Source of the DNA: JAYWIG01 sp043789035
GTDB taxonomy: Bacteria > Pseudomonadota > Gammaproteobacteria > Burkholderiales > Burkholderiaceae_E
Reading direction: 5' to 3'
Assembly: GCA_043789035.1 (NCBI GenBank)
Contig: JAYWIG010000064.1
Coordinates: 1-17,107 of the forward strand
Length of the DNA: 17,107 bases
In this document: in pieces, positions 1-6,893 of the stretch
Layout: every line of letters begins with the position of its first letter
Position numbering within the stretch: position 1 is the first letter of the stretch
Notes under the pieces: model-generated
Seen by the model: only the letters and a program-made list of their open reading frames with translations
Databases searched by the model: none
Told to the model about the DNA's origin: nothing
Program-made: the position numbers and the translations under genes

Positions 1-222
1 GAGCTTTCAGACGAGCAAAAATTGCAAGCACTTGCGGCATTTTTCGAGCACCGAGGAACTGAAATTAGTGCCGATGTGATTCCCTATCTACTTACCCGCC
101 ATTCACGCAATATCAAAGATTTAGCGAACCTAGCCGACAATATCGACCGTTATGCGTTTACCCAAAAACGGGCTTTAACGCTCGCTTTAGTTCGGCAATA
201 TCAAAACCAAAACGGCGTTTAA
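1..222 (+). CDS. hda: DnaA-related replication regulator Hda, C-terminal part
   Basis: Only the last 73 codons are in the window; the frame is open from base 1 and ends in TAA at 220-222. The piece matches the end of the AAA+ ATPase region and the helical lid of the DnaA/Hda family, with a conserved stretch resembling RHSRNIKDLANLADNID and then an FTQKRALTLALVRQ helix. No DnaA DNA-binding domain IV follows, which favours Hda over DnaA itself. Hda acts with the DNA-loaded sliding clamp to promote ATP hydrolysis by DnaA, preventing re-initiation at oriC. The clamp-binding N-terminus and the Walker motifs lie outside the window. The next gene starts 4 bases after the stop, so they are probably co-transcribed. 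The neighbouring HAD-pcnB-folK order supports the call. Confidence 0.8.
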   Translation, partial: ELSDEQKLQALAAFFEHRGTEISADVIPYLLTRHSRNIKDLANLADNIDRYAFTQKRALTLALVRQYQNQNGV

Positions 223-226
223 AAAA

Positions 227-898
227 ATGAACCTAGCGCTTTTCGATCTCGACAAAACTTTGATTCCAATCGATAGCGATCACGCTTGGGGGGAATTTCT
301 CGTTCGCACCGGCATTGTTGATAGCCAAGCCTTTAAACAAGCCAACGATCGCTTCTATGCAAACTATGTCGCAGGCACTTTAGATATCGATGAATACCTG
401 CGCTTTGCGCTGCAACCGATGGCACATAAGCCAATAACCGAGGTAAACGCATGGCACGCTGACTTTATGCGAACCGTCATTGCGCCGGTCATTCAACCAA
501 TTGCTCTCGAACTCGTCCAAAAACACCAGGCCAATGGCGATCTTTGCGCTATCGTTACAGCAACCAATAGCTTCGTAACAACCCCCATTGCGAGGGCTTT
601 CGGCATTGAACACCTGATCGCATGCACCTGTGATACCCTGCCTGACGGTCGACTGACAGGCACAAGCACAGGCGTACCGTCATTTGGTGAAGGAAAAATC
701 ACCAGAGTAAACCAGTGGCTTACCAACTTGAATTTAAACTTCGCGAGCTTCGAAAAAACCTGGTTTTATAGCGATTCAAGAAACGATTTACCGTTGCTTC
801 GCAAGGTAAGTCACCCGGTTGCAACCAACCCTGATAGTGTTTTACTTGCTGAAGCCACTGCCAAAAACTGGCAAACGCTGGAATTATTTGCATCATGA
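227..898 (+). CDS. HAD superfamily subfamily IB phosphatase, SerB-like
   Basis: This 223-residue protein has all four HAD motifs. Motif I is FDLDKT with nucleophile Asp7 and acid/base Asp9; motif II is the VTATNS segment around Thr111; motif III is Lys157; motif IV is YSDSRNDLP with Asp183 and Asp187. The helical segment between motifs I and II is the C1 cap typical of subfamily IB (phosphoserine-phosphatase-like). It should be a cytoplasmic Mg-dependent phosphatase acting on a small phosphorylated metabolite. The sequence does not identify the substrate, and I do not call it SerB because family members in this genomic setting are usually annotated only as HAD-IB hydrolases. The ATG at 227 puts motif I at the expected distance from the N-terminus. 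It has no clear Shine-Dalgarno sequence, being preceded by a run of A. Its stop overlaps the pcnB start (ATGA at 895-898). Confidence 0.88.
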   Translation: MNLALFDLDKTLIPIDSDHAWGEFLVRTGIVDSQAFKQANDRFYANYVAGTLDIDEYLRFALQPMAHKPITEVNAWHADFMRTVIAPVIQPIALELVQKHQANGDLCAIVTATNSFVTTPIARAFGIEHLIACTCDTLPDGRLTGTSTGVPSFGEGKITRVNQWLTNLNLNFASFEKTWFYSDSRNDLPLLRKVSHPVATNPDSVLLAEATAKNWQTLELFAS

Positions 899-2298
899 TT
901 AAGAAATTTTTTAAACGCTTGTTTGCGCCCAAAGTCTCAGGCGATCATTCGCGCGGCAAGTTGCAACAACTCACAGCCTCTACCCACGGCATTCATCGCA
1001 ATGATGTTTCTAGTGCAGCGATTAAAACTTGTGAAGGCCTGCAATCGGCTGGTTATAAAGCCTATTTAGTCGGTGGTTGTGTGCGTGATGCCATGCTGGG
1101 TAAGAAGCCTAAAGACTTCGATATTGCGACCAATGCAACCCCTGACCAAGTCACGAAAATATTTCGGCGCTCACGGGTCATTGGCCGCCGCTTTCAAATT
1201 GTGCACGTCATGTGGGGCCGAGAGGTTATTGAAGTAACAACCTTTCGTGGCATGCAAGAAAATGCTGAAACTGACGAACATGGCCGGGTACTTCGAGACA
1301 ACCTTTTTGGTTCACTAGAAGATGACGCGAGACGCAGAGATTTCACGGTCAATGCTTTGTACTACGACCCTCAAGCCGACATATTGCTCGATTATCACAA
1401 TGGCGTAAAAGATCTAAAAAGCAAGACTCTGCGAGTCATCGGCGACCCAGCTGCCCGCTACCGCGAAGACCCAGTTCGCATGCTACGCATTGCGCGATTC
1501 GCAGCCAAACTTGGCTTCACCATCGAGGCCAAGAGCAGAGAACCGATTGCAGGTTTGGGTACGCTCATTCAGAACATTCCTCCGGCGCGATTGTTTGACG
1601 AAATGCTTAAGCTGCTGACTTCTGGCCACGCAATGGCCTGCTTAAAGCAATTGCGTAGCGAAGGTTTACACAAAGGCTTGTTGCCACTGCTCGACATCAT
1701 CCTAGAACAACCTCAAGGCGCCAAGTTTGTCGAACATGCTTTAGCACAAACCGATACTCGAATCCGCCAAGAGAAATCAATATCACCAAGCTTTCTGTTT
1801 GCTTGCTTACTGTGGCCACAAGTTAGCCAGCGCTGGGAGCAACAACTTGCCAAAGGCGAACACAGCTTTGCAGGTTTAATGCGAGCGATTGATTCAGTAC
1901 TCGATGATCAAGCCGATGAACTCGCCATTCAAAAACGCATCGTTGTTGACATGCGCGAAATTTGGACAATGCAGCCGCGATTCGAGCGCCGTCAAGGGGC
2001 TACATCTCTTCGCTTGCTCGAACACCTTCGATTCCGCTCTGGCTACGACTTTATGCTGTTACGTTCGGAATGTGGCGAAGTTGATACTGAATTGGCACAA
2101 TGGTGGACGGAATTTCAAGCTGCGGATAATGACTCCCGAGAGGACATGATTCGCAACGCACCTAGTGCGCAGAGACAAAGCAGTAAGCCAGGGAACAACG
2201 CGGGCGGCCCAAAACGTCGTAGACGTAGAAAACCGAGTGGAGGCTCATCAAATACAGGCTCTGGAGCGGGGGCAGAATCTAGGCTTTCGAATGAGTAG
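895..2298 (+). CDS. pcnB: Poly(A) polymerase I
   Basis: At 467 residues this is the usual length for PcnB. It adds 3' poly(A) tails that mark RNAs for decay. The nucleotidyltransferase head contains VGGCVRD (59-65), the metal-binding DFD pair Asp74/Asp76 in KPKDFDIATNATP, GRRF followed by an HVM segment (97-106), and RRDFTVNALYYD (147-157). The run LRDNLFGSLEDDARRRDFT and the PcnB-style GKKPKDFD favour poly(A) polymerase over CCA-adding enzyme. The C-terminus is rich in Arg and Lys (a PKRRRRRKP stretch around residue 440), as expected for the RNA-binding tail of PcnB. The ATG overlaps the stop of the HAD gene by 4 bases, suggesting translational coupling. The 3' end overlaps folK by 8 bases. 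Confidence 0.95.
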   Translation: MIKKFFKRLFAPKVSGDHSRGKLQQLTASTHGIHRNDVSSAAIKTCEGLQSAGYKAYLVGGCVRDAMLGKKPKDFDIATNATPDQVTKIFRRSRVIGRRFQIVHVMWGREVIEVTTFRGMQENAETDEHGRVLRDNLFGSLEDDARRRDFTVNALYYDPQADILLDYHNGVKDLKSKTLRVIGDPAARYREDPVRMLRIARFAAKLGFTIEAKSREPIAGLGTLIQNIPPARLFDEMLKLLTSGHAMACLKQLRSEGLHKGLLPLLDIILEQPQGAKFVEHALAQTDTRIRQEKSISPSFLFACLLWPQVSQRWEQQLAKGEHSFAGLMRAIDSVLDDQADELAIQKRIVVDMREIWTMQPRFERRQGATSLRLLEHLRFRSGYDFMLLRSECGEVDTELAQWWTEFQAADNDSREDMIRNAPSAQRQSSKPGNNAGGPKRRRRRKPSGGSSNTGSGAGAESRLSNE

Positions 2299-2743
2299 CG
2301 CCTACATTGGACTTGGTGCGAATCTCGGCAATCCTCATGAAACGATAGCACACGCGTTTCTAGCTTTAACCAAGGTTGTAAACACCCGTGTAGTTGCCAA
2401 ATCAACAATGATAGTCACAAAACCTTGGCAAGCACAGGGCCCAGATTTTGTAAATGCGGTCGCTCAAATCGAGACGGAACTCAAACCCGACGCACTTCTT
2501 CAAGCCTTACTCAATATCGAGCTTCAGTTTGGTCGCGAGCGCCCGTTTAAAAATGCGCCACGCACCTTAGATCTCGATCTTTTACTTTACGATGATGTTG
2601 TGCATCACACCAGCAGACTGGAGTTGCCGCACCCAAGAATGCATGAACGCGCATTCGTGCTCGTGCCTCTCATCGAATTAGCGCCCGACATCACAATTCC
2701 AGGCCACGGCTCCGCCATGCAGTGCTTAGCTAAAATACAATGA
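2291..2743 (+). CDS. folK: 2-amino-4-hydroxy-6-hydroxymethyldihydropteridine pyrophosphokinase (HPPK)
   Basis: HPPK transfers pyrophosphate from ATP to 6-hydroxymethyl-7,8-dihydropterin in folate synthesis. The 150-residue product begins MSSAYIGLGANLGNP, the usual HPPK N-terminus, and holds the family signature APRTLDLDLLLYDD with the Mg-binding DLD pair. It continues with LPHPRMHERAFVLVPL and a LAPD segment. The start at 2291 is chosen because the IGLGANLG strand must sit within a few residues of the N-terminus; the frame is open to 2165 but that stretch is unlike HPPK and lies inside pcnB. The two genes overlap by 8 bases. The pcnB-folK pairing is widespread in Proteobacteria. No strong ribosome binding site is visible, so coupling to pcnB translation is likely. 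Confidence 0.94.
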   Translation: MSSAYIGLGANLGNPHETIAHAFLALTKVVNTRVVAKSTMIVTKPWQAQGPDFVNAVAQIETELKPDALLQALLNIELQFGRERPFKNAPRTLDLDLLLYDDVVHHTSRLELPHPRMHERAFVLVPLIELAPDITIPGHGSAMQCLAKIQ

Positions 2744-2759
2744 ACTTCATTTTCAGAAC

Positions 2760-3413
2760 ATGAATAATCTTCCGTCTCCATTCCAACGGTTTCGACATAT
2801 TGTCATTGAAGGGCCAATTGGCGTAGGCAAAACCACGCTAACGAAAAAAATTGCCACTCTTTTCAACGCACAAACCATGTTGGAAGACCCTAAGGCCAAC
2901 CCATTTCTAGAGCGTTTTTACCGGGACGGGCCGCGTTACGCGCTACCAACACAACTATTTTTTCTTTTTCAACGCATCAACCAACTGCGAGATCTCTCCC
3001 AACGTGATATGTTTGCGGAGAATGTCGTCGGCGATTTTTTACTCGATAAAGACCCACTATTCGCAAGGCTCACGTTAGCCGACGATGAGTTAAAACTTTA
3101 CAACCAGATTTTCGAAAGCTTAAAACCTCAAGCCCCCACTCCCGATTTGGTGGTGTATTTGCAAGCCGACCCAGATACGCTGGTGAATCGCGTCAAGAAG
3201 CGCGGTATCGAGATGGAAGAACACATGTCTGACCAATACTTGCGCGCTCTCGCGGATAACTACAGCCGCTTCTTTCACCACTACGACCAAGCACCTATTC
3301 TCATCATTAACACAGAGCATTTAAACCCGGTTGATAACGATGAAGACTTTGCCTTATTTTTAAAACAGCTCGTTGAAATGCGTGGTAAGCGAGTGTTTTT
3401 TAACCGAGCCTAG
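2760..3413 (+). CDS. Deoxynucleoside kinase family protein
   Basis: This 217-residue P-loop kinase has EGPIGVGKTT (17-26), a segment EDPKANPFLERFYRD typical of the bacterial deoxyadenosine/deoxyguanosine kinase group, the FLLDKDPLFARL segment, and a lid region VKKRGIEMEEHMSDQYL that would close over the phosphate donor. Members phosphorylate deoxynucleosides, usually purine ones, in salvage of dNTP precursors; which base is used cannot be read from sequence. It starts 16 bases after folK and is probably the last gene of that run. No clear Shine-Dalgarno sequence precedes the ATG. The TAG stop sits in CTAG at 3410-3413, which on the other strand is also the stop of galE, so the two genes overlap tail to tail by 4 bases. 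Confidence 0.88.
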   Translation: MNNLPSPFQRFRHIVIEGPIGVGKTTLTKKIATLFNAQTMLEDPKANPFLERFYRDGPRYALPTQLFFLFQRINQLRDLSQRDMFAENVVGDFLLDKDPLFARLTLADDELKLYNQIFESLKPQAPTPDLVVYLQADPDTLVNRVKKRGIEMEEHMSDQYLRALADNYSRFFHHYDQAPILIINTEHLNPVDNDEDFALFLKQLVEMRGKRVFFNRA

Positions 3414-4438
3414 ACCTCTTTTGGGTAACCATTAGGGTTCTGGTATTGCCACTTCCAGCTATCGACACACATCTCATCAACCCCTCGACTAGCTTGCCAG
3501 CCAAGAAGCTCTAGCGCAAGCTTTGGGTCGGCATAACAGCTGGCTATGTCGCCAGGGCGCCTATCGACAATTTGATAGGGCACAGGCTTACCCGATGCTT
3601 TCTCAAACGCCTTGACAAGTTCAAGCACCGAGTAGCCTGTGCCTGTACCTAAATTTACAGTGAACAACCCCTTGTTTTCTTGGGTGCGATTTAATGCAGC
3701 CAAATGGCCATCAGCCAGGTCGAGCACATGAATATAGTCTCGAACGCCCGTGCCATCAATCGTCGCGTAATCGCCGCCAAAAACACTCAACTTATCTCGG
3801 AGACCAACTGCTACTTGGGTGACATAAGGCAACAGATTATTTGGAATTCCTGATGGAGCTTCACCAATCAAACCACTCTTATGAGCACCAACGGGGTTAA
3901 AGTACCTCAGTGTGCCGATAGACCAATCCTTGTCGGCAGCAGCTATGTCTTGGAGAATAAACTCGATTAGCCACTTCGTGCGCCCGTACGGGTTCGTGGG
4001 TCCGGTAGGCGCGGACTCCATAATCGGTAACGTTTGCGGATCACCGTACACAGTGGCTGATGAGCTAAACACAAACCGCTTAATGTTTGCTTTTTGCAAG
4101 GCGCTCAACAAAACCTGCGTGCCATTCACATTGTTGTCGTAGTATTCAAGTGGCTTAGCTACCGATTCACCAACTGCCTTTAAACCAGCAAAGTGAATCA
4201 CTGCGTCGAACTGATTACGCTTTAAAAGCCCCTCTAAGAGCTCAGAATCGCGAATGTCGCCAACAACCAAGGGCGCCTTACCGCCAGTAATCGACTCAAC
4301 TCGTTTGAGTGATTCGCTCGAAGAATTTACTAAGTTATCGAGTACAAGCACCCTGTAGCCGGTTTCGAGCAAACGTAAAACTGTGTGAGAGCCAATATAA
4401 CCGGCACCGCCTGTAACGAGGATATGTTGTTGATTCAT
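3410..4438 (-). CDS. galE: UDP-glucose 4-epimerase
   Basis: This extended short-chain dehydrogenase of 342 residues interconverts UDP-glucose and UDP-galactose with bound NAD. The Rossmann motif GGAGYIGSH spans residues 10-18. The catalytic set is Ser127 in FSSSATVYG, Tyr151 and Lys155 in NPYGRTKW. The LDNLVNSS segment after the second strand, the VIHFAGLKAVGESV segment and the late RRPGDIASCYADP segment are all GalE hallmarks, and length is normal. It reads away from manC, suggesting a shared role in nucleotide-sugar supply for surface polysaccharide or LPS. The start at 4438 places the Rossmann motif correctly; no good ribosome binding site is seen. Its stop is interlocked with that of the deoxynucleoside kinase. 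Confidence 0.95.
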   Translation of the reverse strand: MNQQHILVTGGAGYIGSHTVLRLLETGYRVLVLDNLVNSSSESLKRVESITGGKAPLVVGDIRDSELLEGLLKRNQFDAVIHFAGLKAVGESVAKPLEYYDNNVNGTQVLLSALQKANIKRFVFSSSATVYGDPQTLPIMESAPTGPTNPYGRTKWLIEFILQDIAAADKDWSIGTLRYFNPVGAHKSGLIGEAPSGIPNNLLPYVTQVAVGLRDKLSVFGGDYATIDGTGVRDYIHVLDLADGHLAALNRTQENKGLFTVNLGTGTGYSVLELVKAFEKASGKPVPYQIVDRRPGDIASCYADPKLALELLGWQASRGVDEMCVDSWKWQYQNPNGYPKEV

Positions 4439-4468
4439 GGATTTTCGCTTAGTTCAAAACTTGTCTAG

Positions 4469-4507
4469 GCAGTTTCTCACGCCAATGTTTCAAGCAGACG
4501 AAACTGC
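4469..4507. repeat. 8-base inverted repeat in galE-manC gap
   Basis: GCAGTTTC at 4469-4476 is repeated exactly inverted as GAAACTGC at 4500-4507, with 23 bases between. An alternative shorter pairing uses GTTTC at 4487-4491 with GAAAC at 4500-4504, so two exclusive hairpins are possible. The site is 31-69 bases upstream of the galE start. It may be a regulator site or leader hairpin for galE, or chance. There is no T-run, so it is not a plain terminator. Confidence 0.35.
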
Positions 4508-4522
4508 ATCATCGACTATCCG

Positions 4523-4545
4523 TTCGGACATCACGCTCGTCCGAA
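4523..4545. repeat. 7-base inverted repeat in galE-manC gap
   Basis: TTCGGAC at 4523-4529 and GTCCGAA at 4539-4545 form a perfect 7-base stem around a 9-base loop. It lies about 100 bases upstream of manC and 85 bases upstream of galE, directly after the 4469-4507 repeat. It could be an operator between the two divergent genes. No U-tract follows on either strand, so a Rho-independent terminator is unlikely. Confidence 0.35.
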
Positions 4546-4646
4546 AACCGTCGTTTACATGACGTACTGAAATGTTCTCGCTTTTGAATTGGCGAAAGGT
4601 CTGCACTTCCCTCCATAATAGAGGCTTATTTTGGTCGGATACATCC

Positions 4647-6098
4647 ATGCTTTTTCAAATCATTCTTTCCGGTGGTGCGGGTACACGCTTATGGCCAGTT
4701 TCAAGAGAGGCAATGCCTAAGCCTTTCATGAAACTTGGTGGCGATAAAAGTTTGCTACAAAAAACGCTACTAAGGGCTGCACCTCTGGCATCAAATACAG
4801 CTATTGTCACCAATCAAGAGTATTACTTTCGCACCCAAGAAGAAATAGATGCGATCAACCCCCCGAATAAAGAGTGTCTTAATACGGTTACCCAGTTACT
4901 AGAGCCTTCGGGGCGAAACACTGCTCCCGCGATTGCTTTAGCGGCTCTCTGGGCAGAAAGCTTAAACCCAGATGCAACTCTGTTGGTGCTTTCAGCTGAC
5001 CACTTAATTCCTGATGAAGCTGCGTTTCAGACTTCTGTAAATGACGCAATCGTGTCTGCTCAAGACGGCTCCCTTGTACTGTTTGGTATTCGGCCTCACG
5101 CGCCGGAAGTCGGCTTTGGCTATATCGATATGGGTGCGAAAAAGGCTGGTAGCCCAGCCCATTCAGTGAATCGATTTGTAGAAAAGCCTAACGCTGAAAA
5201 GGCCGCTGAATTCCTTACGGCTGGTAACTTTATGTGGAACAGCGGCATGTTCTGCTTCAAAGTAGGTGCCATCTTAAAGGCGTTTGAACTCCACGCGCCA
5301 ACATTATTAACTGAAGCAAAGAACACCTGGGCAAACAGAAAAGACAGCTATACAAGCCCGACAAGCGCGGACAAGTATCGCAAAATTAGTTTCGATGAGG
5401 CAGTCTTTGCCAAATGTCCAAATATTTCTATCGATTACGCTGTGATGGAAAAAGCAAGCAATGTCTCAGTTTTACCTGTGAGTTTTAGTTGGAGCGACAT
5501 CGGCTCTTGGAAAGCAGTCGCAGAGCAATTAGATGCAGACGCGAATGGCAACACGTCACTCGGCGAAACTATAAAAGTCGATACGCGTAACACCCATATT
5601 CAAAGTGAAGATCGCTTGATCGCCACTGTCGGTGTCGACAACCTGCTAATTATTGATACACCCGATGCCTTGTTGGTTGCCAACAAAGATGCCTCGCAGC
5701 AAGTCAAAGAAATCGTTTCGCAGCTAAAGCTGTCAGGCCATGATGCGTTTAAGCTTCATAGGACTGTCGCTCGCCCGTGGGGCACATATACCGTATTGTT
5801 CGAAGGCCCTCGCTTTAAGATTAAGCGTATTGAAGTAAAGATGAAGCAAACGCTTTCGCTCCAAATGCACCACCATCGTAGCGAACACTGGATTGTCGTC
5901 TCTGGCACAGCAATCGTTACTCGAAATACCGACGAGATACTGTTAGCCGCTAACGAATCAATTTACATCCCTATTGGTGCGAAGCATCGCCTAGAGAACC
6001 GAGGGGTTGTTCCACTCGTGATTATCGAGGTTCAGTGCGGCGATTACTTGGGCGAAGATGACATCGTTCGCTTCCAAGACAATTACGGTAGAGCTTAA
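4647..6098 (+). CDS. manC: Mannose-1-phosphate guanylyltransferase / mannose-6-phosphate isomerase
   Basis: This bifunctional enzyme of 483 residues makes GDP-mannose. The N-terminal pyrophosphorylase domain opens with ILSGGAGTRLWPVSRE and MPKPF, and later carries the LLEPSGRNTAPAIALAA, FVEKP and WNSGMF segments. The C-terminal cupin domain (type II phosphomannose isomerase) has RPWGTY, the metal-site stretch LQMHHHRSEHWIVVSG, and ends IVRFQDNYGR. The length matches the ManC/AlgA/CpsB family. The ATG at 4647 is preferred over the in-frame one at 4572, because the nucleotide-binding strand normally starts within a few residues and the 25 extra residues look random. A possible -10 (CATAAT, 4614-4619) lies upstream, but I see no convincing -35. 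GDP-mannose would feed polysaccharide or LPS sugars, in keeping with divergent galE. Confidence 0.93.
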   Translation: MLFQIILSGGAGTRLWPVSREAMPKPFMKLGGDKSLLQKTLLRAAPLASNTAIVTNQEYYFRTQEEIDAINPPNKECLNTVTQLLEPSGRNTAPAIALAALWAESLNPDATLLVLSADHLIPDEAAFQTSVNDAIVSAQDGSLVLFGIRPHAPEVGFGYIDMGAKKAGSPAHSVNRFVEKPNAEKAAEFLTAGNFMWNSGMFCFKVGAILKAFELHAPTLLTEAKNTWANRKDSYTSPTSADKYRKISFDEAVFAKCPNISIDYAVMEKASNVSVLPVSFSWSDIGSWKAVAEQLDADANGNTSLGETIKVDTRNTHIQSEDRLIATVGVDNLLIIDTPDALLVANKDASQQVKEIVSQLKLSGHDAFKLHRTVARPWGTYTVLFEGPRFKIKRIEVKMKQTLSLQMHHHRSEHWIVVSGTAIVTRNTDEILLAANESIYIPIGAKHRLENRGVVPLVIIEVQCGDYLGEDDIVRFQDNYGRA

Positions 6099-6111
6099 AA
6101 GAATTTTAAGG

Positions 6112-6145
6112 TCTTCATCAAAGTGTCATAGTGACTTCATAATAT
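6112..6145 (+). promoter_or_regulatory. Triple Pho-box-like repeat and -10 element before phoB
   Basis: Three 7-base repeats related to CTGTCAT occur at exact 11-base intervals: TCTTCAT (6112-6118), GTGTCAT (6123-6129) and ACTTCAT (6134-6140). This is the spacing of PhoB binding units. A -10-like TAATAT at 6140-6145 begins 10 bases after the second repeat, as expected when the Pho box replaces the -35. It implies that phoB is activated by its own product. The predicted transcription start would be near 6152, which is the phoB ATG itself. Confidence 0.7.
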
Positions 6146-6151
6146 GCACAG

Positions 6152-6862
6152 ATGTCAGCAAATAACATAACCACCCCCAGCGTCCTGATCGTAGAGGATG
6201 AACCAGCAATTCGCGAGTTGTTGGCAGTCAACCTCAAGCATGCAGGTTACTTAGTCTTTCAAGCATCCGATACTCGCATGGCTCAAATGCAGCTCGACGC
6301 GGCCGTGCCGGATATTTTACTCCTTGATTGGATGCTTCCGGATCAATCGGGCGTCGATTTCGCGAAGAAGTTGCGTGCATCTTTACGCACAAGAGATATT
6401 CCCATCATCATGCTTACAGCGCGAGCGGAAGAATCTGACAAGCTCAAAGGCTTTGATTCTGGAGCGGATGATTACATTACTAAACCATTCTCGCCCAAAG
6501 AATTAATGGCAAGAATGAAGGCACTGCTTCGCAGAAGGTCGCCCGCTTCGGTCGATGACCCTATTGAGTTCGTTGGTCTTCGTATCGAACCCGAAACTCG
6601 CAGAGTGATTGCCCACGGTCAATCATTGCCCCTTAGCCCAACTGAATTTAAGTTGCTGCACTACCTCATGAAACACCCAGACAAAGTTGTTTCTCGCTCT
6701 AAGCTTTTAGACAATGTATGGGGCAATGAAGTGTATGTTGAAGAGCGTACCGTTGATGTGCATGTTAGGCGACTGCGGATTGCCCTAGAGCCAAGCGGGC
6801 ATGACCAACAAATCGAAACAGTTCGCGGCGGTGGCTATCGGTTTTATCCAGTAAAGAAATAG
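6152..6862 (+). CDS. phoB: Phosphate regulon response regulator PhoB
   Basis: An OmpR/PhoB-type response regulator of 236 residues. The receiver domain has the acidic pair in VEDEP (15-18), phospho-acceptor Asp59 in LLLDWMLP, Thr89 in MLTAR and Lys111 in YITKPFSPKEL. The C-terminal winged helix includes LSPTEFKLL, the WGNEVYVEERTVDVHVRRLR recognition segment and the VRGGGYRF wing. Similarity to E. coli PhoB as I recall it runs along the whole length, which separates it from other OmpR-family regulators. When phosphorylated by PhoR it activates Pho-box promoters. The start at 6152 is the only good one close to the receiver domain, yet no Shine-Dalgarno sequence precedes it. It follows manC by 53 bases and phoR begins 31 bases downstream. 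Confidence 0.96.
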   Translation: MSANNITTPSVLIVEDEPAIRELLAVNLKHAGYLVFQASDTRMAQMQLDAAVPDILLLDWMLPDQSGVDFAKKLRASLRTRDIPIIMLTARAEESDKLKGFDSGADDYITKPFSPKELMARMKALLRRRSPASVDDPIEFVGLRIEPETRRVIAHGQSLPLSPTEFKLLHYLMKHPDKVVSRSKLLDNVWGNEVYVEERTVDVHVRRLRIALEPSGHDQQIETVRGGGYRFYPVKK

Positions 6863-6893
6863 TGATCCTAATTGACACCTGCATAATCAAGGA

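Noticed and set aside
2165..2290. Longer N-terminus for folK
   Set aside because: The extra 42 residues are unlike HPPK and lie within the pcnB tail; the conserved strand starts right after 2291.
4572..4646. Longer N-terminus for manC
   Set aside because: The 25 added residues are unlike the family and would displace the nucleotide-binding strand from its usual position at the N-terminus.
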